Part shown: positions 26,488-35,869 of the stretch, piece by piece | Layout of the letters: each line of letters opens with the position of its first letter | Numbering within the stretch: position 1 is the first letter of the stretch | Assembly (NCBI RefSeq): GCF_900155965.1 | Contig: NZ_FTMG01000001.1 | Location: 868,001-932,000, forward strand | Source: Mucilaginibacter lappiensis | Lineage (GTDB): Bacteria > Bacteroidota > Bacteroidia > Sphingobacteriales > Sphingobacteriaceae | DNA length: 64,000 bases | Direction of reading: 5' to 3' | Translations under genes and position numbers: made by a program | Notes under the pieces: generated by a model | The model's input: only the letters and a program-made list of their open reading frames with translations | What the model was told of the DNA's origin: nothing | Database searches by the model: none

Positions 26488-27333
26488 ATGATTCAGATAA
26501 AAGATCTGCAGTTCGGATATCAAAAAAACAAGCCTTTATTTAAAGGGCTTCATTTAAATTTAACTAAAGGACACATCTACGGTCTGTTGGGAAAAAACGG
26601 GGCTGGTAAATCAACCTTGTTAAAAAACATGGCAGGTCTCGCCTATCCGCAACATGGAAAATGTTATTTTAAAGGTATCAATGTATCCGGAAGACCGGTA
26701 GCGGTTTTAGAAGATATATACTTTTTAGCAGAGGAGCTGTTTGTACCTAACCTCACCCCTGCTCAATTCGTTGCTAATACCGCTTATTTTTATCCGCGCT
26801 TCAACAAAGCAGATTTTTACCGGTATCTGAGCATTTTAGATGTAGACATTGATGCGATAATGGATAAACAATCTTTTGGCCAGCAAAAGAAGGCGATGAT
26901 AGCCTTTGGACTTGCTGCCAATACCGGGCTGTTAATTATGGATGAACCGACAAACGGACTGGATATCCCATCTAAAGTGCAATTCAGAAAGCTTATTGCA
27001 TCAGTATTGACCGAAGATCGCTGCATTGTTATTTCCACTCACCAGGTACGTGACCTCGACAGCTTAATTGATACACTGTTGATATTACATAACGGAGAGA
27101 TCATTATTAATCAATCCATAGACGAAGTGCAGGAAAAAATACTTTTTGAAAGTTATCACGATACCCAAGGGTTGCCGGTGTTATACGAAGAAACTGGCCC
27201 ACGCGGCAAAAATGTCATCCTGAAAAATGAAAGCGGTGAATATAGTAAAGTTGATCTGGAACTCCTTTTTAACGCGATTATCATCGGTAACCAATCCGTT
27301 TTACAAACTTTAAAAGCATCAGCCCATGAATAA
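26488..27333 (+). CDS. ABC transporter ATP-binding protein
   Basis: The start is set at ATG 26488 (MIQIKDLQFGYQ) because the promoter -7 box ends only 30 bp before it. In this 281-residue ATPase the Walker A is GKNGAGKS (35-42). Walker B is LLIMDEPTNGLD, and the switch histidine lies in VISTHQVRD. The signature that is normally LSGGQ reads SFGQQKK, as in a subset of small Bacteroidota and Firmicutes export ATPases. The C-terminal part (about 215-281) is a family-specific tail. The next gene overlaps by 8 bp and encodes a membrane subunit, so the pair forms an exporter of unknown substrate. A GntR regulator two genes on suggests induction by a cell-envelope-active compound. Confidence 0.9.
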   Translation: MIQIKDLQFGYQKNKPLFKGLHLNLTKGHIYGLLGKNGAGKSTLLKNMAGLAYPQHGKCYFKGINVSGRPVAVLEDIYFLAEELFVPNLTPAQFVANTAYFYPRFNKADFYRYLSILDVDIDAIMDKQSFGQQKKAMIAFGLAANTGLLIMDEPTNGLDIPSKVQFRKLIASVLTEDRCIVISTHQVRDLDSLIDTLLILHNGEIIINQSIDEVQEKILFESYHDTQGLPVLYEETGPRGKNVILKNESGEYSKVDLELLFNAIIIGNQSVLQTLKASAHE

Positions 27334-28114
27334 CATATTTAAACCAGAACGCTTTAGCAGGCTATTTATGAAATTCACAGCCGAACAGTACAAAAGCTAT
27401 CTTCTGTCCCTGGGAGTATTGATGGGGATATTAATCCTCGGAGGTACTTTCATGGTATATATGATGAATGTACACATGGAACCAACCATTCAAATGATAT
27501 TTTTATCCTGGGTAGTTTTCTTTTCGGGATCGGTTTTTACGAGTATGATATTTAGCCCGTTGGGTGAGCCTAAAAAAGCCATTAGCGTACTTACATTACC
27601 GGCAACACATTTTGAAAAATTCCTGGTAGCCTGGATTTACTCCTTCGTCATATTTTTGGCAGTGGTTATTGCCTGCTTTTACTTGGTTGTGCTGTTTTTA
27701 CTAAATATCAGGCATTTCCCAGGTCCACAGGAAGAAGTTTTTAATTTATTTCACAATATCAATGGCTTTAACGGAAGTGTTTTCTTTGTGGTAGTTAGCC
27801 TGTATGCTTTATTTCATTCCATTGCTTTTTATGGCGCCATATGTTTTAAGAAACTACATTTTGTAAAAACGGCGCTTATATTTTTTTTAGGCATAGCAGT
27901 TTTAATTATTGTGAATAATATCTATACGGGTTGGCTAATACATCGTGATATTATTCAGGCGGTGCCCTTTACCTTCCTGGGCTTCCTGGAAAAAGGTCAA
28001 CCAGTTTTTTTAAATGTCATCAGTTTTGTTTGGGTCGGGCAATTGGTATTCCTTATTCTCGCTTTGATGCTCTGGACAGCCGCTTATTTCAGGCTAAAAG
28101 AAAAGCAAGTCTGA
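27326..28114 (+). CDS. ABC-type membrane subunit, six predicted helices
   Basis: This 262-residue protein is hydrophobic throughout, with about six membrane segments (near 32-52, 68-88, 108-135, 160-182, 192-212 and 235-255). It shares no strongly conserved signature that I can name, but its 8-bp overlap with the ATPase gene and its size fit an ABC-2-type permease subunit. The region between helices two and three (SPLGEPKKAISVLTLPATHFEKF) is the expected cytoplasmic coupling loop; similar LP(A/V)S segments occur in Bacteroidota ABC-2 permeases. It is followed 13 bp later by a GntR regulator gene in the same operon. Confidence 0.75.
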   Translation: MNNIFKPERFSRLFMKFTAEQYKSYLLSLGVLMGILILGGTFMVYMMNVHMEPTIQMIFLSWVVFFSGSVFTSMIFSPLGEPKKAISVLTLPATHFEKFLVAWIYSFVIFLAVVIACFYLVVLFLLNIRHFPGPQEEVFNLFHNINGFNGSVFFVVVSLYALFHSIAFYGAICFKKLHFVKTALIFFLGIAVLIIVNNIYTGWLIHRDIIQAVPFTFLGFLEKGQPVFLNVISFVWVGQLVFLILALMLWTAAYFRLKEKQV

Positions 28115-28127
28115 TAAATCGTCAATT

Positions 28128-28514
28128 ATGGAATTTAAAGACAAAGATGCCATATACCTGCAGATAGCGGCATATGTGAGCGAAAATATACTATTGGGTA
28201 AGTGGTTGCCGGAAGAAAAGATACCGTCGACGCGGGATCTTGCCGTGGATCTGGAGGTGAATCCAAATACGGTTATACGGTCATACGAATTTTTACAAAG
28301 CCAGGAAGTAATAGTTAACAGACGGGGTCTTGGTTTATTTGTAGCGACCGACGGGCCCGAAAAGATCAAAGCTTACCGCAAAGAGCGTTTTATTCAGCAA
28401 CAATTACCCGAATTTTTCAGGAACCTCTACCTGTTGGACATTGATATTAAAGACTTGCAGGAAATGTATAATAGTTACATCAGAAACATCGATCAAACAG
28501 CCAAAAACAAATGA
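28128..28514 (+). CDS. GntR family transcriptional regulator, YtrA type
   Basis: The 128-residue protein has the GntR winged-helix domain at 8-75 (AIYLQIAAYVSENILLG, then EEKIPSTRDLAVDLEVNPNTVIRSYEFLQ and the wing RRGLGLFVA). It has only a short helical C-terminal region of about 45 residues, which defines the YtrA subfamily. Such regulators usually repress the ABC transporter operon in which they lie. That fits here: the operon promoter carries a perfect palindrome at its start site. The gene overlaps the next one by 4 bp. Confidence 0.92.
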   Translation: MEFKDKDAIYLQIAAYVSENILLGKWLPEEKIPSTRDLAVDLEVNPNTVIRSYEFLQSQEVIVNRRGLGLFVATDGPEKIKAYRKERFIQQQLPEFFRNLYLLDIDIKDLQEMYNSYIRNIDQTAKNK

Positions 28515-29248
28515 AGACAAGTACCAAAATTTTTATCGCTACCCTGCTTTTCTTAGTGCTGTCTATGCTGGGATACGATCATTTATTAAAGAAGGAATTT
28601 CTTACCGGCAGGTATAAAAACAGCTATGCCTATTATAAGGAACTCAAACTTGAAAATTTTGACACGTTTGATATCAATGCGGCACACATAGCCAATGTTA
28701 AATTTATTCAGGGGCCATACCGTGTGTTGATTGAACCAAACGCGCTTGATTATGTCAAGGTGAAACAAATAGGCAATCACCTGCAAATTGATGTAAACCT
28801 TTCGGAGGCACGTTATAACAACCGCAATCCCTATCTAATACTTATATCCTGTCCGCGTATCAAAGAGGTTATTACTAATGCCTATATAATCAACAAAAAC
28901 CTAAAGGTAATTGACACAGTAGTTAACGAGGGATGGAACGGACGACAGGTTTTGATATCCGGTTTTAAGCAAGATAGTTTAGCCATCAGGCAGGATTATG
29001 GTACTAATGTCGTGCTTGCGGATAATTCTATCCGTTCATTAAATGCCACTGTGGGGCAAAGCCCATCAAGTGTTTCCAGGATAGCCATTTTAAAAAGTAA
29101 TCGCTTTGAAAATGTAAACCTTCAGGTAATGAATAAAAGTAAGCTGGTATTAAAAGATGCACTGATCACGCATCTGAAATACCAGCTTTCTGATAGCGCG
29201 GAGCTCATCATGAGCGGTGCAGCGAAACACGCTTTTATTAAAGAATAA
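28511..29248 (+). CDS. Membrane-anchored protein with a putative GIN/DUF2807-like beta domain
   Basis: The 245-residue product has one N-terminal membrane helix or uncleaved signal (5-22) and then a beta-rich domain. Segments such as FDTFDINAAHIANVKFIQGPYRVLIEPN and YVKVKQIGNHLQIDV recall the start of GIN (DUF2807) domains, which Bacteroidota often encode next to YtrA-type operons. The resemblance is weak in the second half. It likely faces the periplasm. Its gene overlaps the GntR gene by 4 bp and precedes a second ABC ATPase by 22 bp, so it is co-expressed with the transporter. Function unknown. Confidence 0.7.
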   Translation: MKTSTKIFIATLLFLVLSMLGYDHLLKKEFLTGRYKNSYAYYKELKLENFDTFDINAAHIANVKFIQGPYRVLIEPNALDYVKVKQIGNHLQIDVNLSEARYNNRNPYLILISCPRIKEVITNAYIINKNLKVIDTVVNEGWNGRQVLISGFKQDSLAIRQDYGTNVVLADNSIRSLNATVGQSPSSVSRIAILKSNRFENVNLQVMNKSKLVLKDALITHLKYQLSDSAELIMSGAAKHAFIKE

Positions 29249-29270
29249 CAAATAACTAAACCTTATAATT

Positions 29271-30158
29271 ATGAACTTAGTCATTAACTCACTTTCCAAA
29301 ACATACTCCAACGGGGTGAATGCCTTAAAAGATGTTTCCCTAACCCTTGGCAATGGCATGTTTGGTTTATTAGGCCCAAACGGGGCCGGTAAATCATCAT
29401 TGATGCGCACTATTGCCACGTTACAGGAAGCTGACACAGGCAGTGTTTTCCTGGACGACCTTGATGTACTTAAACATAAAACAGAGGTAAGGCAATTATT
29501 AGGTTACCTCCCCCAGGAATTTGGTGTTTACCCAAAGATTTCGGCCGAGCGTATGCTCGATCATATTGCGCAGCTCAAGGGTGTAGGCAACAGGAATGAG
29601 CGAAAAGAACTAGTCGCTGCCCTGTTGGATAATGTGAATCTGACCAAAGACAAAAAGAAAAACCTCGGTACTTACTCCGGCGGTATGAAACAGCGGTTTG
29701 GTATTGCGCAGGCGTTGATCGGTAATCCTAAACTGATCATCGTGGATGAGCCTACCGCGGGTCTTGATCCGGCTGAGCGCAACCGGTTTTATAATCTGCT
29801 TAGCCAGCTAGGCGATAATACAATCGTGATCCTGTCTACCCATATCGTAGAGGATGTCAGTACTTTATGCTCCAACTTTGCCATTATTTGCCAGGGTGAA
29901 GTTTTATACGCTGGCCAACCGGATATAGCTGTTAATGAACTGGATGGTAAAATATTCAACAAGGCCATCAATAAACAGGAACTGGGGTTTTATCAGGACG
30001 ATTTCACCGTTATTTCCACCCAGCTCAAAACCGGTAAATTACATATCCGGATCATTCAGGATACCCATCCCGGAAAAGATTTTGAATTGGCAATACCCAA
30101 TCTGGAAGATGTTTATTTCAGTAACATCGCTACCCGCATTGATGTAAATACTATTTAA
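29271..30158 (+). CDS. ABC transporter ATP-binding protein
   Basis: This 295-residue ATPase has Walker A GPNGAGKS (about 36-43), Q-loop YLPQEFGVYPKISAERML, signature YSGGMKQRFGIAQALIG, Walker B KLIIVDEPTAGLDP and H-loop VILSTHIVED. It is a canonical export-type subunit, unlike the atypical ATPase three genes upstream. The C-terminal 75 residues are typical of gliding-motility/bacitracin-type ATPases. Its membrane partner is the 1215-residue permease fusion 12 bp downstream. Two ATPases in one operon suggests either two exporters or one composite machine. Confidence 0.94.
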   Translation: MNLVINSLSKTYSNGVNALKDVSLTLGNGMFGLLGPNGAGKSSLMRTIATLQEADTGSVFLDDLDVLKHKTEVRQLLGYLPQEFGVYPKISAERMLDHIAQLKGVGNRNERKELVAALLDNVNLTKDKKKNLGTYSGGMKQRFGIAQALIGNPKLIIVDEPTAGLDPAERNRFYNLLSQLGDNTIVILSTHIVEDVSTLCSNFAIICQGEVLYAGQPDIAVNELDGKIFNKAINKQELGFYQDDFTVISTQLKTGKLHIRIIQDTHPGKDFELAIPNLEDVYFSNIATRIDVNTI

Positions 30159-30170
30159 AACCACCCCATC

Positions 30171-33100
30171 ATGTTCTGGAAAATATTCATTTTTGAGGTG
30201 CAAAACCGCCTCAGACGGCCTGCAGTGTATCTATACTTCGCCGCCGTGTTTGTTTTTGTGACTTTTACCTTTTCTACAGGATCATTACCGGTTGGCGAAA
30301 AAGAGCACATTAACAGCCCCATGTTAATCGCGATGTCCATGGCCTGGATCAGTACGATCATGATGCTTGTTACTTCTGCCATCATGGGTATGCCCCTGTA
30401 TAAAGACATCGAATATAACACCAAGGATTATTACCTCACCTACCCTATAACCAAAGCGGGTTATTTCTGGGGCAGGTATTGCAGTTCGATATTATTTGTA
30501 TTTATTATCGGCAGTGGCATCATGCTTGGCGTTTTTGCCGGGAGCAAGTTAGGGCCTTTAATGGGCTGGCGCGAGGCTGCCAGGTATGGCCCCAATCATC
30601 TGGAGTATTACGTAAAACCTTTCTTATTAATTGCCATTCCTAACCTCGTTTTCACCTCTTCTATATTTTATGGACTTGTAGCACTCACTCGTAATATCAA
30701 GGTGATCTATAGCAGCGGCATTGTGATGTTTCTGGGATATATGATAGCCTCCTTTTCTTTAATGCATTTAAGCAATGAGTTTATTACTAATCTGGCCGAT
30801 CCATTTGCTTTTAGCGGGATTCGTTCACAGCTTTTGGCAGCTAATGACCAGGTTCGAAACGTAACCATGATCTCTTTTGAAGGTTCCCTGCTCATCAACC
30901 GTATCTTATGGCCAGCATTGGGGCTGCTTGTTTTAATCATTACCTATTTAAAGTTCAATTTTGAAGATTTTTTTAGTGGTAAAAGGGACAAACGTATAAT
31001 TAATAGTGACGAAAATATCAACCGGAATGCGCAGCGCCCACAAGTTGTTACCAGTTTTGCAGATTCCTACAACAGGCAAACCCTGGTTACGCTGGTTAAA
31101 ACCGAATTGGTAAACATTGTTAGGGATAACTACTTCTGGATCATTATTGGTTGCGGGCTCAGCTTTTTGGGCTTTGTTTTTTACCTGGGGGATAGTTTTT
31201 ATGGTATCCCCAATTTCCCCAGAACGGTTGCGCTGTTAAAGATCTTTTATGAAGTGTTCCTGTTTTTCATTTTCTTTATTATTATTTTTTATACCGGCGA
31301 AACCGTGCATCGTGACCGGATCACGCGGTATGCCTACATTAACGATTCCCTACCCGCTCCCAATTGGGTATTAAATGGCTCGCGATTGATCAGCCTGCTC
31401 ATCATGGGCCTATGTTTGTCCTTGGTTCCGTTGGTTATGGGGATTTTTATTCAGATCATCAGGGGTTATCACGAGTTCGCTTTTTCGGTATACCTGATAG
31501 TGGTCTTCACGCTTATCTTACCTCGTTTTCTGGAGATGGTTGTATTTGCTTACGTTATTCACGTAATATTCAACAATAAGTTTGCGGCCCACGGTATTGG
31601 CATTGTTATTTGGATAGCCCTTTTCTTTCTGCACATTACCAGTATTTTCAATTACAATATCTTGCTATACTCCTATACTCCGGATTATACAGTCTCGGAC
31701 ATGGACGGTATCGGACATATGGCTTGGCCGGTATTTTGGTTTAATTTTTACTGGTTATTAGCTGCCGGAATACTGATCATTATCGCTTCATTATTTTATT
31801 ACAGAGGTTTATCCTCTACACTTAAAGAAAGGCTCCAACTCATTCCTGAACGCTTTGACCGTAAAACTAAATTAATCACCACTATCGTATTATTTGGTTT
31901 CTTAGGCACAGGTTCTTTTCTTTACTACAATGTAAATTATCTGAATAATTACCTGACACGATCAGAAAGCGATCAGCGGGCGGTAGCTTATGAGCAAAAA
32001 CTAAAACCATATGCCAACCTGCCCCTACCTAAAGTAACCGCTATCAAATTATGGGTAGACCTGTATCCGGAAAAGCAACAGGCCCGAACACACGGGTATT
32101 TTACGTTAGTTAATCAATCTGACAAAACTATTAGTCAGCTCCTTCTGGATGGCGATAGAATGAGTAGTTATAGTTTAAAAACTAATGGCAAGGCCATACC
32201 TTACACAACGCCATTACTATACGCTCGTGGCAAATTCAATTGGTTCAGAGCAGAAAAGGATACTGCCGATTTTAGGCTATATCATTTTGCTAAAGTGCTC
32301 GCCCCTGGCGATTCTATGATCGTGGAATTGCGATCAGCAGTATTTCACAAGGGCTTTACCAATAGTCTTTTCAGCGGAGATATCATACATAATGGAACTT
32401 TTTTCAGGGGTGGTATCCCGGGTTTAGGTTATGATGAGGACGATGAGTTACATAGCCCTTATGAACGTAAACGAAGTGGTCTGGCACCAAAAAAAGAGGA
32501 AGAGATAGCGCAAAATGATCCTGAAGGCATCCAAACCCTTAGTATGGGCAAAGCCGCGAGCTTTTATTCGCTGGATATCACGGTTAGTACCTCTGGTGAT
32601 CAAACCGCGATCACCAACGGCTATCTGGAAAAACAGTGGAAACAGAACGGACGAAACTACTTCCAGTATGTTCAAAACAAGCCTGGCATGTATCCGCCAT
32701 TTGGTATCCTTTCAGCCAGGTATGCTGTATCTCATCATTTGGCTGTTATAGATCCCCATCATCACATCAATGTGGATGTTTTTTATCATCCGGACCACAA
32801 GGCTAACGTTAGCCGTTATGCTGATGCCTTAAAAGCCGGCTTAACCTATTATTCAGGTGCTTATGGAATATACCCTTTCCATGATATACGGCTTGTTGAA
32901 AGCAGTGTTTACAGCCGTGGTTCAACCTCATCAACGTCTTTAATTACGTATAATGAAAATGGCGGTTGGAACGCGGATTTTAAAAGCCGGAATAACCAGA
33001 ACGTACTTTATGATTACTGCTATTATGAAAGTGTACAGGCACTGGCTCAACAGTGGTGGATGTTCCAGGTTTGTCCTAATAATACAGTTGGTTCGCATAT

Positions 33101-33818
33101 CATTTCGGATGGTTTGCCTCAATATGATGCTTTTGTAATGATAGAGAACAAGTATGGCAAGGAAAATATGCGCGGGATCCTGCGTGAACAACTGTGGGGC
33201 TATCTATTTTGGCATAGCCGAGGTGTATTTGGGGAAAAGCCGTTGATCAGGACTGATGCCTGGTATGAATGGGACAAAGCCGGTGTTGTTTTGTATGGCC
33301 TGAGAGATCTAATAGGTGATGAACATATCAATGCTGCGCTGCGGGACTTTAAGAATGAATATGCTTTTAAAAAACAACCACCATACGCAGGCAGTAATGA
33401 TCTGTACCGCTATCTGAAAAAATATACTCCGGATTCCCTACAATATTATTTAACCGATACCTGGGAAAAAATTACTTTTTATAATAACAGGGTAATAGAG
33501 GCCAAATCTGTTCCACTTGGGCACAACAAGTATAGGGTAACTTTCAAAGTCAGTACCGGTAAAATTTATATCAATACGAAAGGAGACGATATTCCGGCGA
33601 CGATGAATGATTATATCGACATAGGCGTATTCGCCAAGGAAAGCCAGGATAAAGATGGACAAATGGGGAGTAAACCTTTATATCTCAAAAAGTATAAACT
33701 GACAAGTGGTGAACATACTTTTAGTATTGATGTACAGGGAATACCTGAAAGTGTAGGCATTGACCCTTATAACAAATTAGTTGATCGCGCGCCAATGGAT
33801 AATAACAAAAAATTTTGA
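30171..33818 (+). CDS. ABC-2 permease fused to a degenerate M1 aminopeptidase-like domain
   Basis: The 1215-residue protein starts with two ABC-2 permease halves (about 15-265 and 315-565, some 12 helices). A periplasmic region of about 640 residues follows, resembling M1 aminopeptidases: an N-terminal beta domain (620-830), then a thermolysin-like part. Family members carry HExxHQWW; here residues 956-963 read QALAQQWW, so both zinc histidines and the catalytic glutamate are gone. The usual NEG(F/L)..Y is SDGLPQY, so the third ligand is Asp. The QWW context shows the alignment is right. The domain should be catalytically dead and may bind peptides or sense substrate. It pairs with the ATPase upstream and ends the operon. 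Confidence 0.88.
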   Translation: MFWKIFIFEVQNRLRRPAVYLYFAAVFVFVTFTFSTGSLPVGEKEHINSPMLIAMSMAWISTIMMLVTSAIMGMPLYKDIEYNTKDYYLTYPITKAGYFWGRYCSSILFVFIIGSGIMLGVFAGSKLGPLMGWREAARYGPNHLEYYVKPFLLIAIPNLVFTSSIFYGLVALTRNIKVIYSSGIVMFLGYMIASFSLMHLSNEFITNLADPFAFSGIRSQLLAANDQVRNVTMISFEGSLLINRILWPALGLLVLIITYLKFNFEDFFSGKRDKRIINSDENINRNAQRPQVVTSFADSYNRQTLVTLVKTELVNIVRDNYFWIIIGCGLSFLGFVFYLGDSFYGIPNFPRTVALLKIFYEVFLFFIFFIIIFYTGETVHRDRITRYAYINDSLPAPNWVLNGSRLISLLIMGLCLSLVPLVMGIFIQIIRGYHEFAFSVYLIVVFTLILPRFLEMVVFAYVIHVIFNNKFAAHGIGIVIWIALFFLHITSIFNYNILLYSYTPDYTVSDMDGIGHMAWPVFWFNFYWLLAAGILIIIASLFYYRGLSSTLKERLQLIPERFDRKTKLITTIVLFGFLGTGSFLYYNVNYLNNYLTRSESDQRAVAYEQKLKPYANLPLPKVTAIKLWVDLYPEKQQARTHGYFTLVNQSDKTISQLLLDGDRMSSYSLKTNGKAIPYTTPLLYARGKFNWFRAEKDTADFRLYHFAKVLAPGDSMIVELRSAVFHKGFTNSLFSGDIIHNGTFFRGGIPGLGYDEDDELHSPYERKRSGLAPKKEEEIAQNDPEGIQTLSMGKAASFYSLDITVSTSGDQTAITNGYLEKQWKQNGRNYFQYVQNKPGMYPPFGILSARYAVSHHLAVIDPHHHINVDVFYHPDHKANVSRYADALKAGLTYYSGAYGIYPFHDIRLVESSVYSRGSTSSTSLITYNENGGWNADFKSRNNQNVLYDYCYYESVQALAQQWWMFQVCPNNTVGSHIISDGLPQYDAFVMIENKYGKENMRGILREQLWGYLFWHSRGVFGEKPLIRTDAWYEWDKAGVVLYGLRDLIGDEHINAALRDFKNEYAFKKQPPYAGSNDLYRYLKKYTPDSLQYYLTDTWEKITFYNNRVIEAKSVPLGHNKYRVTFKVSTGKIYINTKGDDIPATMNDYIDIGVFAKESQDKDGQMGSKPLYLKKYKLTSGEHTFSIDVQGIPESVGIDPYNKLVDRAPMDNNKKF

Positions 33819-34277
33819 GTAGGAAGGTCCATTATACTTATACGAGGCTAGTCACATCCAGATGAACTAATAGAACATGCGGCTAACATAAACTATACAA
33901 CAAGATCGAGCTCACTAACGGTAACGGCGTTGTGGTATATAGTGTCCTATATAACCAATGACACCATTAAATGGTGTCATTGGTTTGCCGCATCTCCTGT
34001 ATAGGTTTCTTAGACGACAGAGAACTCAATTAAAGGCACATCCATTACTTTTGTTTAAATCACCTCTGGTAAAATTGAGGATAATTTAAAAAATAAAAAA
34101 GTACAGGACAATTAGATACTACTAAACTTTTGTCTTTTTCCCCACCTGGTCGCTTCTCGAACTATTTTATTGATGATTTGAAGAAATTATTATAATACGA
34201 AATAGTAGGTGACTGGACAAGTTACTCTATACTATACATCATTTGTTAATTCTTATTTTTTTGCTGGCCATAAAAAT
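33819..34277. other. Intergenic region after the ABC operon
   Basis: Apart from the hairpin at 33953-33985, I see no gene or RNA in this AT-rich stretch. Confidence 0.4.
33953..33985 (+). terminator. Hairpin, probable terminator of the ABC operon
   Basis: A perfect 15-bp stem (33953-33967 with 33971-33985) closes a TAA loop 135 bp after the stop codon. The 3' flank is only moderately T-rich, so termination is likely but not certain. Confidence 0.55.
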
Positions 34278-34311
34278 ATAAAGCCTGCTATCAAATGATA
34301 ACAGGCTTTAT
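34278..34311 (-). terminator. Intrinsic terminator of tRNA-Pro
   Basis: ATAAAGCCTG pairs with CAGGCTTTAT, extended by a TATCA/TGATA inner stem. Read on the minus strand it is followed by TATTTTTATGG. It lies 50 bp downstream of the tRNA. Confidence 0.7.
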
Positions 34312-34361
34312 AAAATTGACGATTATTTTTCAGTAAACCTCGGTACTACCGAAAAACAAAG

Positions 34362-34435
34362 TCGGGATGGCAGGATTCGAACCTGCGGCCTCCACATCCC
34401 AAATGTGGCGCGATACCGGGCTACGCTACATCCCG
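34362..34435 (-). tRNA. tRNA-Pro (anticodon UGG)
   Basis: The minus strand folds into a full cloverleaf of 74 nt. The acceptor stem is CGGGATG/CATCCCG with discriminator A. The anticodon stem CCACA/TGTGG encloses the loop TTTGGGA, giving anticodon TGG, and the T-loop is GTTCGAATC. The 3' CCA is not encoded. A promoter and a terminator flank it, so it is transcribed alone. Confidence 0.95.
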
Positions 34436-34451
34436 TTTCCGATTGGGTTTG

Positions 34452-34482
34452 CAAAAGTAGGATTTTAAATCAAGTTGCAAAA
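34452..34482 (-). promoter_or_regulatory. Promoter of tRNA-Pro
   Basis: On the minus strand TTTTG (34482-34478) and TACTTTTG (34459-34452) are 18 bp apart, the same layout as the araB promoter. The -7 box ends 17 bp before the tRNA 5' end. Confidence 0.6.
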
Positions 34483-34662
34483 CTTTTTTTAAAAGAATTT
34501 TCAAGTTAAATGCTAACCCATTCATTAGCACAGTTTTGAACTTAAAAAAAGTTTTACATTAATATTTACAGCACACAATCGCTGTTATTTTAAACATATC
34601 AGAGCCTGCTAAAACTTTAAATAACTAATCATGTTGTTCAAACAAACCTGCCTGAAAAATAT

Positions 34663-35865
34663 ATGAACCTTTACGAACAGCACCCTTATTGGCTAATGAA
34701 GAATGGTATTGTTACCTCATACCCTTCTTTAGATAACAATCTCCAGATAGATGTGGCCATTATGGGTGCAGGTATCAGCGCTGCTTTAACAGCCTTTAAT
34801 TTAAGAAACTCGGGATTATCTGTAGCCGTTTTCGATAAAGGTCATACCGCGATGGGTAGTACCGCTGCGAGCACCGCCTTTTTACAATACGAGATTGATA
34901 CTCCATTAAGCCAATTGAAAAACTTAGTTGGCGAAAAGGATGCAGTTAAAAGCTATGAGCTTTGCCGCCAGGCGATATATGATATTGGCGACCTGTGCGA
35001 ATCATTTAAACCAAAATTTGATTTCCACCTCCGGCCAAGTTTGCAGTATGCAAGCTTTAAAACTCACACCAAAGCTTTACAGGATGAATTTAAACTCCGG
35101 AAGAAACATCATTTTAAAGTGGAATGGCTGGAAACATCAGATCTGCGGAAAAAATTCAATTTTGATGCACCGGGTGCTATACTTTCTGCAGATGGTGGCG
35201 AGGTGGATGCCTATTTGTTTACACACGCTCTATTTAAAGACTTTCAGCGTGCCGGTCACCGGGTTTATAATAACACCGGGATAAAAAACATTGAATATTC
35301 AAAGCAGGGCATTAAACTGTACACCAACAATGATCATATTGTAAAGGCTAAAAAACTAATCATAGCCTGCGGTTATGAAAGTTTGCAATATATCCCTAAA
35401 AAAATCGCGGAGATCAATTCAACCTATGCCCTGGTATCTGAGCCCTTAATCAATGAATTCTTTTGGCATAAAAACAGCCTGATATGGGAAACAGCTACGC
35501 CATATATGTATTTCAGAGTGGTTAGCGAAAATCGCATTTTGGTAGGCGGACGGGATGATCCGTTTCATCATCCGCACATCTATCCATCCGTAATTAACCG
35601 AAAAACGGAGTTATTAAAGCAGGCTTTTTTAAAGAAGATGCCGCATATTCCCTTAGTACCCGATTTTAGCTGGGCCGGCGCATTTGCATCAACCAAAGAC
35701 GGCTTACCTTACATTGGTTCAATTTCCGAAAGGCCAAACACATTTTTTGCTTTGGGTTTTGGAGGCAACGGGATTACTTTTAGCGTAATAGCAGCACAAA
35801 TTATACAAGATATGGTATTGGGTAAGAAAAACGCCAATGCCGACATTTTCAGCTTTAACAGGTAA
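34663..35865 (+). CDS. FAD-dependent oxidoreductase (DAO family)
   Basis: The 400-residue protein has an N-terminal dinucleotide-binding motif VAIMGAGISAALTAFNLRNSG (about 32-52) and the family stretch GSTAASTAFLQYEID. A C-terminal FAD segment with DGLPYIGSISERPNTFFALGFGGNGI also fits. It belongs to the D-amino-acid-oxidase/glycine-oxidase fold. Close Bacteroidota homologues often carry an extra C-terminal Rieske [2Fe-2S] domain of about 100 residues; here the protein ends right after the FAD domain. Substrate unknown; an amine or amino acid is likely. No signal peptide. Its stop lies 4 bp from the stop of the convergent DUF4199 gene. Confidence 0.87.
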   Translation: MNLYEQHPYWLMKNGIVTSYPSLDNNLQIDVAIMGAGISAALTAFNLRNSGLSVAVFDKGHTAMGSTAASTAFLQYEIDTPLSQLKNLVGEKDAVKSYELCRQAIYDIGDLCESFKPKFDFHLRPSLQYASFKTHTKALQDEFKLRKKHHFKVEWLETSDLRKKFNFDAPGAILSADGGEVDAYLFTHALFKDFQRAGHRVYNNTGIKNIEYSKQGIKLYTNNDHIVKAKKLIIACGYESLQYIPKKIAEINSTYALVSEPLINEFFWHKNSLIWETATPYMYFRVVSENRILVGGRDDPFHHPHIYPSVINRKTELLKQAFLKKMPHIPLVPDFSWAGAFASTKDGLPYIGSISERPNTFFALGFGGNGITFSVIAAQIIQDMVLGKKNANADIFSFNR

Positions 35866-35869
35866 TAAT

